Source: Oceanisphaera marina
Lineage (GTDB): Bacteria; Pseudomonadota; Gammaproteobacteria; Enterobacterales; Aeromonadaceae
NCBI RefSeq assembly: GCF_014643915.1
Contig: NZ_BMKE01000003.1
Coordinates: 62,001-126,000 of the forward strand
Reading direction: 5' to 3'
Length of the DNA stretch: 64,000 bases
Part shown: positions 17,381 through 25,423 of the stretch, in pieces
Position numbering within the stretch: the first letter of the stretch is position 1
Layout: the number at the start of each line of letters is the position of its first letter
Translations under genes and position numbers: made by a program
Notes under the pieces: generated by a model
The model's database searches: none
Told to the model about the DNA's origin: nothing
Seen by the model: the letters and a program-made list of their open reading frames with translations, nothing else

Positions 17381-19270
17381 ATGTCCCCGATGACTCAGAC
17401 CACTCTATTCGCGGGCTTTCGTGGCCGCTTGCGCCAGCCTGAGCAAACCCTACGTCTGCAGTTGAGCCACTGTCCGCAGGCTATCGACTGGCCGGCGTTG
17501 GATACCTGGTTGCGGGACAAGCTTGGTCTGGCATTGCAATCCCCGTTGCAGGGGGTTGCGTTTAGTACCGAGCCGCATCCGGTCAATGCGGTTGGTGCCT
17601 TGTTCTGGCGGATTCTGCAGGTGGCGGCAGAACTGCAGCGTGCGGCCCGCATGCCGGTGTTCGAGCCTGGCCAGATATGTGCCTTGCAGGCCGATGAGGC
17701 GCGGCCGGGTGGGTGGTTGGCGGATGTCAGTGTTGTCCATATCGACTATGTACCTGCGCAATCGACCCGTCTGGTGTATGACGCAGCCACGCTCTTGGTG
17801 CTGGGCGTAGCGGCGGACCCCAAAAGCTTTTCAACCACAGAGCCACTTTATCAGCAGCTGGAGGCCAAGGTGCTGCATCCGCTGCGTACGGTGATGCAAA
17901 TGGGGCTGTCGACCTTGCCGCTGCTGACCTGTGCCCAGGAAAGCGGCATTCCGTGGCGACATCTTGGGGCCGGTCTGTTTCAGCTGGGGTGGGGAGTACA
18001 TCGCCTGCACATGCAGCACAGCAAAGTGGGGTCTGACTCGGCGATTGGCGTAACAGTAGCGCAGAACAAAGGGATCGCCTGTGAATGGATGCGCCGCGCC
18101 GGATTGCCTGCACCGCAGCATCGTAGAGTCGCCAATGAAGCCGAGGCCGTTGCGACACAGGCGGTGCTGGGCTGGCCATTGGTGGTCAAGCCAGCGGATC
18201 GTGATCGCGGAGAGGGTGTGACGGTGGACATTACCACTGACGCCAAGTTGCGCAGTGCCTATCGGCAGGCTGCGCAATTATCCTCGCAGGTGTTGGTAGA
18301 GCGCCAGGTCACCGGCGTGTGCCACCGTCTGCTGGTGGTGCGCGGCAAGGTGCTGTACGCGGTAAAACGTATGCCGGTTGCCGTGCAGGGCGATGGACAG
18401 CGTACGGTCAGCGAACTGATCGCCGCCGCCAATGCCGTCCAACTGGCACTGCCGAGCTGGGTACGCGAGCCGCTGTTTCCGAGCGATACGCAGGCTCTGG
18501 ATTGCTTGCAGGAAGCGGGCTGGGATCTGGCGAGCGTACCGCCTGCGGGCGTCTGGGCACAGCTGCGGCGCATTGAATCCACGCAGTGGGGCGGGTTGGA
18601 CGAAGACTACTCGGCGACCCTGCACCCTGATAATGCCGCCATTGCCAGCCAAGCGGCTGCACTTTTCGATCTCGACGTAGCTGGTATCGACATAATTTCG
18701 CCGGATATTACCCGTCCCTGGCATGAAAACGGCGCCATCATCAACGAGGTGAACTCGGCACCCATGCTGGGCCAGAGTGACAGCTCAAGACGAACACTGC
18801 CGCAGGTGTTGAGGCTTTTGCTATCTGGGCCGGGGCGTATCCCGGTTGACGTCTGCGTTGGTGCTAGTCAGGCGCTGCAGATGGCGCGCCAGCGTCAGAA
18901 CGCGTGGAGAGAACAGGGCCTGGCCTGCCATGTGACGAGTCACAATGTCACACTCGACGCGTCTGGGGCCGTGATGGCCATGGCGCAGGAGGGACTGTTT
19001 GCCCGCTGCACGGCACTGCTCGGTAATCGGGCTGTGGCAGCGCTGGTGCTGGTGGTGCAGACCGATGAATTGCTTGATATCGGTTTGCCCATCGATGCAG
19101 TGGATCTGCTTTTGAGCAGCGGTGAGCCAATAGCCGCCTGGTGTCAGGGAAAGTCTATCGACAGTGCGGCGCGCACCGAAAAGATGCTGGCGCACCTGCA
19201 GAGAATATCCGGGAAATACGAGGCTGACGCCCAGTTGCATGAGGTAGGGAGTCTGCGCCTGGAGAGCTAA
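17381..19270 (+). CDS. CphA-like ATP-grasp peptide ligase with vestigial Mur-ligase domain
   Basis: This 629-aa protein has three parts. Residues 1-185 are an N-terminal domain. Residues 190-480 are an ATP-grasp domain close to that of cyanophycin synthetase: GIPWRHLGAGLFQLGWG, VVKPADRDRGEGVTV (K270), a central HRLLVVRGKVLYAVKR...GDGQRTVSELI, and the metal-binding INEVNSAPML (E456, N458). Residues 485-590 look like the start of the CphA Mur-ligase domain, but the P-loop expected as GTNGKTTT reads GASQALQM, and the domain stops early. Full CphA is about 870 residues. A single amide-bond ligase rather than a polymerase is therefore likely. CGGAG precedes the ATG. Substrates are unknown; the upstream oxygenase is the obvious partner. 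Confidence 0.82.
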   Translation: MSPMTQTTLFAGFRGRLRQPEQTLRLQLSHCPQAIDWPALDTWLRDKLGLALQSPLQGVAFSTEPHPVNAVGALFWRILQVAAELQRAARMPVFEPGQICALQADEARPGGWLADVSVVHIDYVPAQSTRLVYDAATLLVLGVAADPKSFSTTEPLYQQLEAKVLHPLRTVMQMGLSTLPLLTCAQESGIPWRHLGAGLFQLGWGVHRLHMQHSKVGSDSAIGVTVAQNKGIACEWMRRAGLPAPQHRRVANEAEAVATQAVLGWPLVVKPADRDRGEGVTVDITTDAKLRSAYRQAAQLSSQVLVERQVTGVCHRLLVVRGKVLYAVKRMPVAVQGDGQRTVSELIAAANAVQLALPSWVREPLFPSDTQALDCLQEAGWDLASVPPAGVWAQLRRIESTQWGGLDEDYSATLHPDNAAIASQAAALFDLDVAGIDIISPDITRPWHENGAIINEVNSAPMLGQSDSSRRTLPQVLRLLLSGPGRIPVDVCVGASQALQMARQRQNAWREQGLACHVTSHNVTLDASGAVMAMAQEGLFARCTALLGNRAVAALVLVVQTDELLDIGLPIDAVDLLLSSGEPIAAWCQGKSIDSAARTEKMLAHLQRISGKYEADAQLHEVGSLRLES

Positions 19271-19280
19271 CAGGTCCAGT

Positions 19281-19388
19281 CAGCCGCTGCCCAGTTCTGC
19301 TCAGGATTATGTAGAGCAGAGGATACACCTTAACGACTACTGCATCCGTCACCCCGCCGCTACCTATCTGGTGCAGGCTGAAGGTACT
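19281..19388 (+). pseudogene. umuD/mucA-type fragment
   Basis: One frame reads LPSSAQDYVEQRI, HLNDYCIRHPAATYLV and QAEG, matching the segment of UmuD-family (S24 peptidase) proteins just before the catalytic GDSM. The match stops at that point, so the catalytic serine and lysine are absent, and there is no start codon in context. It directly follows the ATP-grasp gene. umuDC-type genes are common cargo of plasmids and conjugative elements, so this is probably a deletion scar. Confidence 0.65.
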
Positions 19389-19985
19389 CCCGAGGGGGCA
19401 CCCCGTTACAGGTGCGTAGAGGCGCGATCGTTGGCTATTTATAAAATTTTTCTGATAGGTGGTTGTTGTTTATGTTTGCTCGGTGAAGGGGAGGCGCGAC
19501 CGGCACGGCCACCACTCGGCAGCCCTTGCGGGGCAAGGCTCACAGTGGGTAAGCGGCTCGATGTGCTGCCCTTGGCTGGCGCAGTGAAACAACAACTTCG
19601 GCACCTTCAAAGACAGGCCCGGTAAGGGTTGGCCCCTGGTGCTGCTGTTGACCCAAAAGCTCCGAAATTTAGCCGGAGTCCGCGACTCTGCGCCCCCGTG
19701 GACTGATGAACCGCGCCAGCAAGGACCCGCGAAATGTACAGCCGGGCAGGCTCACCCAAACGGTCCAGCACCTATCACAGCTGTTTTTCTGACTTGCTGT
19801 GGATAATTCAGGCTATCGCACCGACATGAGAGGCATCAAAGAACAGACCTCCAAGTTCAAAGCTGAACGGGATAACGTTGAAAAGGACATTGGCGGTAGT
19901 CAGGCGGCCCCCATTAACTGATACGGTGCGAGTATTCAGAAGGCCAACGGCGGGTTACTATCATCTTAAAAAAGATGAGGTAGAT
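19389..19985. other. Gene-poor stretch with decayed coding remnants
   Basis: About 600 bases without an intact gene. Near the right end a short frame (19826-19921) reads MRGIKEQTSKFKAERD and ends with a stop. It is charged and helical, as at the C-terminus of a larger protein, perhaps from a conjugation gene; I cannot name it. No promoter or terminator stands out. Confidence 0.4.
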
Positions 19986-20558
19986 ATGCCTGACTGGATA
20001 ATATCGTTGTTAAGTGCCGCTTTTGGGGCTGTTTTAGGGGGCTCGCTATCTTGGTGGTTGGAGCAAAGGAGAGTTTCAAAAGCTAAAGACTATCTGTATC
20101 TAGATGTCTCAGATTTAACCCACAATGTGAAAGATTTATTGCTCAGCTATTCAAGTATTTGCAGCTATACAGAGGTTAAAAACATCCGGTTGAAAATGGA
20201 TTTCCATGATTGGGCTTTTAACTCTTTAGTTCAATACTGTGCTGGATACATGGAGCCAGAGGAAAGAAGGATGATGAAAAGAATTCCAACACTAGTAAAA
20301 GCCCTTCACGAACGCCTTGATGTGATAGGAGAGCTCTTCATCAACAATCCTCCTGACGTTTACTTTTCGGCCAAGTACCATCAAAAGATTATATTTATTA
20401 TTCATGCTTGTGCGGAGCTTTATTACATCCTCTATGTGTTAAATGTTCATAAAGAAAAGTTCTGTTTCCCATCTGAATATGATGAGAAATTATTTGTCAG
20501 GAAGGGGCTAGAGTGGTCGAACCTTCCTCTCGAGAAAATTCAAGATATCATGCGGTAA
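19986..20558 (+). CDS. AT-rich orphan membrane-anchored protein, function unknown
   Basis: This 190-aa protein is not recognised. One N-terminal membrane segment (IISLLSAAFGAVLGGSLSWWL, about residues 4-25) is followed by a cytoplasmic, mostly helical domain rich in Lys, Tyr and His. It contains NVKDLLLSYSSICSY, ALHERLDVIGELF and IIFIIHACAELYYILYVL; the last could be a second membrane or buried helix. I choose the ATG at 19986 because GAGG lies 6 bases before it; an upstream in-frame start adds 36 Arg-rich residues. Base composition is clearly more AT-rich than the flanking DNA, a sign of transfer. It is alone in its transcription unit, near the attachment end of the island. Confidence 0.65.
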   Translation: MPDWIISLLSAAFGAVLGGSLSWWLEQRRVSKAKDYLYLDVSDLTHNVKDLLLSYSSICSYTEVKNIRLKMDFHDWAFNSLVQYCAGYMEPEERRMMKRIPTLVKALHERLDVIGELFINNPPDVYFSAKYHQKIIFIIHACAELYYILYVLNVHKEKFCFPSEYDEKLFVRKGLEWSNLPLEKIQDIMR

Positions 20559-21231
20559 AGATATTAAACCAATCCGGTCCAGCGCCGGGCACGGCTACCC
20601 AGGGCAAAGCGCCAGCCGCCAAGCTGATCCCCAAAGGCTGCCGGATAGGTGCGCTTTCTTGTTAGAAACGACAAAGGGTTTTGTCAGAAACGACAAACGG
20701 CCCGGCGACTTAGCGGAGACGCGACCGGGCCAGCCAGTGGCCAGACTCCCCAGGGGCTGCCGTTCTGTGGCCAGGCAAGACCCCAGCACGGCAACCGCCA
20801 CACCACCCGCCACCCTGGCGACGTCTTGCGGGGCAGAGCTGGCGCGGGTTTGCTGGTGGTCGCGATGCGTTACCCGCTACACCACCCGCCACGGTAGCCG
20901 CCAGACCCGGTAACACCAACGGGCGCAACATAGCGCCGGTCAAAGCCGGTTTTCCGGCCTTGAGGTATTTACCCAGGAGCGAGCGCCAGCAATGAGGGTA
21001 CGCCGAATAGGGCGCGGATTTACAGAGTAGGTAGGGCGAGGGCTTGCGGTAGAGGCTGCCACTTTAGGCGCGGGTTTGGGCGTTACCATTATGCCGGGAT
21101 CAGTAAATTGGTTGATTGGTTAGGGGATCGGTGGTGCTGGCGCTGGCCATGATGGAGCGTTTCGCCCTGGTGAATCGGGCTGTTTTGTTTCCCTGGCTAT
21201 CCCGCTGCAAAGCGGCACATAGGCGGCACAG
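20559..21231. other. Long GC-rich non-coding stretch at the right end of the island
   Basis: No supportable gene in about 670 bases. The sequence is GC-rich and has frames in several phases that look like nothing known. It holds the two operator-like palindromes at 20659-20696. This is the place where the element's integrase or control genes would be expected, and none is seen. Confidence 0.5.
20659..20696. promoter_or_regulatory. Two tandem operator-like palindromes
   Basis: Two copies of TTGT[T/C]-AGAAAC-GACAA lie at 20659-20674 and 20681-20696, 22 bases apart (two helical turns). The second has perfect TTGTC/GACAA arms. The 12-base core AGAAACGACAAA is identical in both. The form fits a dimeric repressor or an iteron-like binding site from the mobile element. 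Confidence 0.5.
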
Positions 21232-21266
21232 AAAAAAAGGGTTAGCGGCTGTTAACCTGCTAACCC
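21232..21266 (-). terminator. Terminator of tRNA-Ile2
   Basis: On the minus strand, the stem GGGTTAGC / GCTAACCC is followed by seven T, just past the tRNA 3' end. It resembles the hairpin at 9922-9960 in sequence, which supports the island-insertion model. Confidence 0.8.
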
Positions 21267-21270
21267 TTGG

Positions 21271-21297
21271 TATTTGGTGGCCCCTCCCAGACTTGAA
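21271..21297. repeat. Right attachment-type repeat within tRNA-Ile2
   Basis: Identical over 27 bases to 9966-9992. It includes the encoded CCA, the 3' acceptor strand and part of the T arm, so integration would have rebuilt the tRNA 3' end. Confidence 0.8.
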
Positions 21298-21351
21298 CTG
21301 GGGACCTAACGATTATGAGTCGTGTGCTCTAACCAACTGAGCTAAGGGGCC
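21275..21351 (-). tRNA. ileX: tRNA-Ile2 (anticodon CAT, lysidine type)
   Basis: On the minus strand the gene starts GGCCCCTTAGCTCAGTTGG, has the anticodon loop CTCATAA, a T arm with GTTCAAGTC, and ends AGGGGCCACCA with CCA encoded (77 bases). The GGCCCCU acceptor stem and CUCAUAAUC arm match tRNA-Ile2, whose C34 is changed to lysidine by TilS to read AUA, rather than elongator tRNA-Met. It lies next to rpoD, as in E. coli. Confidence 0.92.
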
Positions 21352-21440
21352 TGAAGTGGTGGTGATTATAAGTAAAGCCGTGTGGGCTGTCTAGTCGGGC
21401 GGTCTGATATCCGTTTGATTTTTAAACGGTTGGCAAAAGA

Positions 21441-21470
21441 AAAAGGGCGCTGATGCGCCCTTTTGTCATT
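21441..21470 (-). terminator. Terminator of rpoD
   Basis: Stem AAAAGGGCGC / GCGCCCTTTT with a TGAT loop, and T-rich on the minus strand after the stem. It marks the end of the macromolecular synthesis operon. It also has T on the plus strand and may work both ways. Confidence 0.88.
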
Positions 21471-21493
21471 TTGCTGTGCCTGATGCGTAAAGC

Positions 21494-23326
21494 TTACTCG
21501 TCGAGGAAGCTGCGCAGCACTTCGGAACGGCTGGGGTGGCGCAGCTTGCGCAGTGCCTTGGCTTCAATCTGGCGAATACGCTCACGGGTAACGTCAAACT
21601 GCTTGCCTACTTCTTCCAGCGTATGATCGGTATTCATGTCGATACCGAAGCGCATCCGCAGTACCTTGGCTTCACGCGCGGTCAAGCCAGACAGTACGTC
21701 TTTGGTGGCGTTGCGCAGGCTTTCGCTGGTGGCTTGATCCGCAGGCAAGGACAGGGTTGTATCCTCGATAAAATCACCCAAGTGCGAGTCTTCATCATCA
21801 CCGATGGGGGTTTCCATCGAGATTGGCTCTTTGGCAATTTTAAGTACCTTGCGAATTTTGTCTTCCGGCATTGCCATGCGATGCGCCAGTTCTTCCGGCG
21901 TCGGCTCGCGGCCCATTTCTTGCAGCATTTGGCGGGAAACACGGTTGAGCTTGTTGATGGTCTCAATCATGTGCACCGGAATACGAATGGTGCGCGCCTG
22001 ATCGGCAATAGAACGGGTAATGGCCTGACGGATCCACCAGGTGGCGTAGGTTGAAAACTTGTAGCCACGGCGATATTCAAACTTGTCTACCGCTTTCATC
22101 AAGCCGATGTTGCCTTCCTGGATCAAATCAAGGAACTGCAAGCCACGGTTGGTGTACTTTTTGGCGATGGAAATAACCAGACGCAGGTTAGCCTCAACCA
22201 TCTCTTTCTTCGCACGGCGAGCCTTGGCTTCACCTATGCTCATGCGACGGTTGATGTCTTTAATCTGCGAAATAGTCAGCCTGGTTTCTTCTTCCACCAG
22301 CTTGAGCTTGCCAATGGAGCGCAGTACGTCTTCGGATACGTCTTCCAGTCTGCCCGACCAGGTTTTGCCAGAAGCCAGCTGCTTGTTGAACCATTCTGGA
22401 TCACTTTCGTTTTGCGCAAAGGCCTGCACGAATGTTTTCTTCGGCATTTTGCACTGCTCAACACACAGCTTGAGAATCAGACGCTCTTGCACGCGAACAC
22501 GGGTCATGGTGTCGCGCATGGCATTAACCAGACGATCAAACTGCTTGGGGATCAACCGGAATTCGCGGAAGATATACGCCAGTTCGGCTATTTCTTTGGT
22601 CGCTTCGGTTGAAGTACGGCCCTTGCTGTCGATGACGCCACGCATGATTTCGTACTGCTCGCGCAGGGCACCAAATTTTTCGCGTGCAAGTTCGGGATCG
22701 GGGCCAGTATCAACTTCTTCCTCGTCCTCGGCGTCTTCGTCTTCATCTTCGTCTTCCAGCTCTTTGTCGCTCAGCTCAGAGCCGATATGCGTTGCGGTGG
22801 GCGCTGCAGTTTCGGTTGAATCTGGGTCGAGAAAGCCGGAGATAATGTCGCTCAGTTTAATATCGCCTGCTTCGAAGCGGTCAAACTGATCCAGCAAGGT
22901 GGTAATAGTCTCGGGATATTCGGATACCGAGCTTTGCACCTGATTGATGCCTTCTTCGATCCGTTTGGCGATATCGATTTCGCCTTCACGGGTCAGCAGT
23001 TCTACCGTCCCCATTTCGCGCATGTACATGCGCACTGGGTCGGTCGTACGGCCAATTTCAGATTCAACAGAAGCCAGTGCCTGAGCAGCGGCTTCGGCGG
23101 CGTCTTCATCGGCCGAAGTTTCAGACATCATCAAGTCATCGGCATCGGGGGCAGTTTCTACCACCTGAATACCCATGTCATTGATCATTTGAATAATATC
23201 TTCAATCTGATCAGAGTCGACAATGTCTTGAGGAAGATGATCGTTAACGTCGGCATAAGTCAGGTACCCCTGTTCTTTACCTTTGGCAACGAGAAGTTTA
23301 AGCTGTGACTGTGGGGTTTGCTCCAT
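21494..23326 (-). CDS. rpoD: RNA polymerase primary sigma factor RpoD (sigma-70)
   Basis: This 610-aa protein directs core RNA polymerase to housekeeping promoters. Region 1.1 is at the start ([24 protein letters not shown] is the typical beginning), region 1.2 at [11 protein letters not shown], and an acidic non-conserved stretch ([13 protein letters not shown]) follows. Region 2 includes [19 protein letters not shown] and [15 protein letters not shown]. Region 3 is at [14 protein letters not shown], and region 4 has the helix-turn-helix [28 protein letters not shown]. It is the last gene of the rpsU-yqeY-dnaG-rpoD unit. The 237-base gap before it probably holds extra promoters; a TATAAT-like minus-strand box lies at 23401-23406. 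Confidence 0.98.
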   Translation of the reverse strand: MEQTPQSQLKLLVAKGKEQGYLTYADVNDHLPQDIVDSDQIEDIIQMINDMGIQVVETAPDADDLMMSETSADEDAAEAAAQALASVESEIGRTTDPVRMYMREMGTVELLTREGEIDIAKRIEEGINQVQSSVSEYPETITTLLDQFDRFEAGDIKLSDIISGFLDPDSTETAAPTATHIGSELSDKELEDEDEDEDAEDEEEVDTGPDPELAREKFGALREQYEIMRGVIDSKGRTSTEATKEIAELAYIFREFRLIPKQFDRLVNAMRDTMTRVRVQERLILKLCVEQCKMPKKTFVQAFAQNESDPEWFNKQLASGKTWSGRLEDVSEDVLRSIGKLKLVEEETRLTISQIKDINRRMSIGEAKARRAKKEMVEANLRLVISIAKKYTNRGLQFLDLIQEGNIGLMKAVDKFEYRRGYKFSTYATWWIRQAITRSIADQARTIRIPVHMIETINKLNRVSRQMLQEMGREPTPEELAHRMAMPEDKIRKVLKIAKEPISMETPIGDDEDSHLGDFIEDTTLSLPADQATSESLRNATKDVLSGLTAREAKVLRMRFGIDMNTDHTLEEVGKQFDVTRERIRQIEAKALRKLRHPSRSEVLRSFLDE

Positions 23327-23563
23327 AGAACTCGTCCGGTTAGATGTTGCAAGAGGGTGTAGGCAATTCGGCTCACGTTTATGTGGCGCACAATTAGCCG
23401 ATTATAACAAAACTTAACCAACGTCGCTATGCTGTTGGTGTGTGCTTGCCAACACGCCCTGCCTTGATAGTCGGTGAGAGTGTTGCAGCTTTCTAGGGTT
23501 TAATATTACCCGTTGACCGGGCCTGTTTTACTTTATGGGGGCGTCGCACCCAATTTTCAATGA

Positions 23564-25342
23564 TCAGTTATTGCCTGCTTTGCTCTCGCTGAGCAACAGC
23601 ATTAATTCTTGTGTTTCTACTGCCGTAAGACCGCCTTGCCTGCTCTTTTGTTGCAGCATTTCTATGCGCCCCGCCAGATAATCGTTAATCAGCACCACGA
23701 AGATATCCTGCAGTTCCTGCTCTATGTGCTCGCCGGCGAATAAATCATCCGCCATGGCTAACCGGGCAAGTGCTCGTCCAGAGTCATGCCCACGCCAATG
23801 CTCAAGCAATTGGGCTGTGGTGATGTCTGGCTGGCGTTGTACCAGAGTTAACAGGCTTTGCAATAAGTCCATTCCCGGAGTCGATAGCTCGGCCAGATCC
23901 GGCATTGTTGGCAATTTGGCTGCGGCAGCCGGATATTGTAGCACAAGGGCAATGGCTCGGCGAATAGGTGTCAGCTTAATCTTTTTATTTGCTTGCCGGT
24001 TTGCCGGAGCAGGGGATTGCCCGCCCGGTTGCAGGCGATTGAACAAGTCACGCACCCGGCGTTCGTTTTCGCCCCAGTTAAGTTGGCGAGACAGCTGAGT
24101 GATCAGCCCCTCCCGGGTAAATCCTTCCGGCACTCTGATAATGGCTTCTGCGGCTTTGTTTGCCAGCTCGTGCTGGCCGGCATCGCCGCCCATGGTGTCT
24201 TGTGCCAGACGTTCAAATAGAAAATCCCCAAAATTCTGGGCATTATCCAACTGCTGGGTAAAGGCATCACAGCCCAGCTTGCGCACCAGGGTGTCCGGGT
24301 CTTCACCGTCGGGCAAGAAGACAAACTTGAGGCTGCGTCCGTCTTGCAGCAGCGGCAGGGCATTTTCCAGTGCGCGCCATGCCGCTTCGCGCCCGGCTCG
24401 GTCACCGTCGTAACAACAGATCACTTCTCGTGTGGTGCGAAACAGCAATTGCAAATGCTCGACCGTGGTCGCGGTTCCCAGGCTGGCCACGGCATAATCG
24501 ATCCCGAATTGCGCCAGTGCCACCACATCCATGTAGCCTTCGACGATCAGGATGCGTTCGGGGTTACGGTGCGCCTGGCGCACTTCATACAAGCCATATA
24601 GTTCACGGCCTTTATGAAACACCGGAGTTTCCGGAGAGTTCAGGTACTTGGGGGTGCCATCACCCAGTACCCGGCCACCAAAACCGATCACCCGGCCTCG
24701 GCGATCATGAATCGGGAACATGATGCGATCGCGAAACCGGTCGTACACTCGGCCATTGTCGCTTTTCAGTAGCATGCCGCCTTCGATCAGCTGGCTTTCC
24801 GCCTCGGCATGAGTGGCAAACTTTCGTTTTACGCCATCCCATTGCTCGGGCACATAGCCGATATTAAAGCGCTTGACCACTTCACCACTCAGACCGCGCC
24901 CTTTCAGATAGCTAATGGCGGCTTGCGATTGGCGTAGCTGGGTTTGATAAAAGCGGCTGATGTCTTGCAGCTGGGCATATAAATCCTGACGTACGGCTTT
25001 GGCTGCCGCTTGTTGCTGCGGGGTCAGCGAAGAGCCACTGTTCTCGCGAGGTACGGTTAGCCCGTGCATACCGGCGAGCTCGTCGATAGCGTCGAGAAAT
25101 TCCAGCCCGTCATATTCCATCAAGAAGCCGAGCACAGTGCCGTGGGCACCACAGCCAAAGCAGTGATAAAACTGTTTTTCGTGACTAACGGTAAAGGAAG
25201 GTGATTTTTCGTTATGAAAGGGGCAGCAGGCTTGATAGTTTTTGCCGGCTTTTTTTAATTTTACCCGTTGATCGATAAGATCGACGATGTCGGTTCTGGC
25301 CAACAGGTCGTCAATAAAAGATTGGGGGATTCTGCCTGACAT
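23564..25342 (-). CDS. dnaG: DNA primase DnaG
   Basis: This 592-aa primase makes RNA primers at the replication fork and works with DnaB helicase. The N-terminal CHC2 zinc ribbon is visible (CCPFHNEKSPSF ... YHCFGCGAHG). The TOPRIM catalytic core follows (ILIVEGYMDVVAL with its Glu, then CYDGDRAGREAA with the DxD-type aspartates). A C-terminal helicase-binding helical domain ends the protein. It lies between yqeY and rpoD, with a terminator-like hairpin just upstream. Confidence 0.97.
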   Translation of the reverse strand: MSGRIPQSFIDDLLARTDIVDLIDQRVKLKKAGKNYQACCPFHNEKSPSFTVSHEKQFYHCFGCGAHGTVLGFLMEYDGLEFLDAIDELAGMHGLTVPRENSGSSLTPQQQAAAKAVRQDLYAQLQDISRFYQTQLRQSQAAISYLKGRGLSGEVVKRFNIGYVPEQWDGVKRKFATHAEAESQLIEGGMLLKSDNGRVYDRFRDRIMFPIHDRRGRVIGFGGRVLGDGTPKYLNSPETPVFHKGRELYGLYEVRQAHRNPERILIVEGYMDVVALAQFGIDYAVASLGTATTVEHLQLLFRTTREVICCYDGDRAGREAAWRALENALPLLQDGRSLKFVFLPDGEDPDTLVRKLGCDAFTQQLDNAQNFGDFLFERLAQDTMGGDAGQHELANKAAEAIIRVPEGFTREGLITQLSRQLNWGENERRVRDLFNRLQPGGQSPAPANRQANKKIKLTPIRRAIALVLQYPAAAAKLPTMPDLAELSTPGMDLLQSLLTLVQRQPDITTAQLLEHWRGHDSGRALARLAMADDLFAGEHIEQELQDIFVVLINDYLAGRIEMLQQKSRQGGLTAVETQELMLLLSESKAGNN

Positions 25343-25360
25343 TATTCACCGGGAAAGCGA

Positions 25361-25397
25361 AGAAAAAACAAAGCCGTGCATCATAAAGAAGCACGGC
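25361..25397 (-). terminator. Intra-operon terminator/attenuator between yqeY and dnaG
   Basis: On the minus strand GCCGTGC and GCACGGC form a stem with an 11-base loop, followed by TTTGTTTTTT. In E. coli an internal terminator lies between rpsU and dnaG and lowers primase output relative to S21. This hairpin is in the matching place, after the inserted yqeY. Confidence 0.7.
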
Positions 25398-25423
25398 CCG
25401 TTGGCAGGGAACTGCGTAAACCG

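Larger units (their letters stand above)
9966..21297. mobile_element. Putative genomic island integrated at tRNA-Ile2(CAT), no integrase seen
   Basis: An 11.3-kb segment is bounded by 27-bp direct repeats of the tRNA 3' end, the usual footprint of tyrosine-recombinase islands. The intact tRNA sits at the right end with its 3' end facing the island. Homologous terminators flank both repeat copies. Contents: IS1634-family remnant, flavin reductase-pirin, lipoprotein hydrolase, autotransporter, oxygenase/ATP-grasp pair, umuD fragment, an AT-rich orphan gene and two long non-coding stretches. In E. coli the tRNA-Ile2 gene ileX also lies near rpoD, so the outer genes are backbone. Without an integrase the element looks decayed or shortened. 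Confidence 0.7.

Noticed and set aside
21116-21340. A plus-strand frame running through the tRNA-Ile2 region
   Set aside because: It crosses the terminator and the tRNA gene on the other strand; the translated tRNA part is a known annotation artefact.
22083-22889. A 268-codon plus-strand frame with Ser-rich content
   Set aside because: It is the antisense shadow of the rpoD acidic and central regions; the serine runs are complements of Asp/Glu codons.
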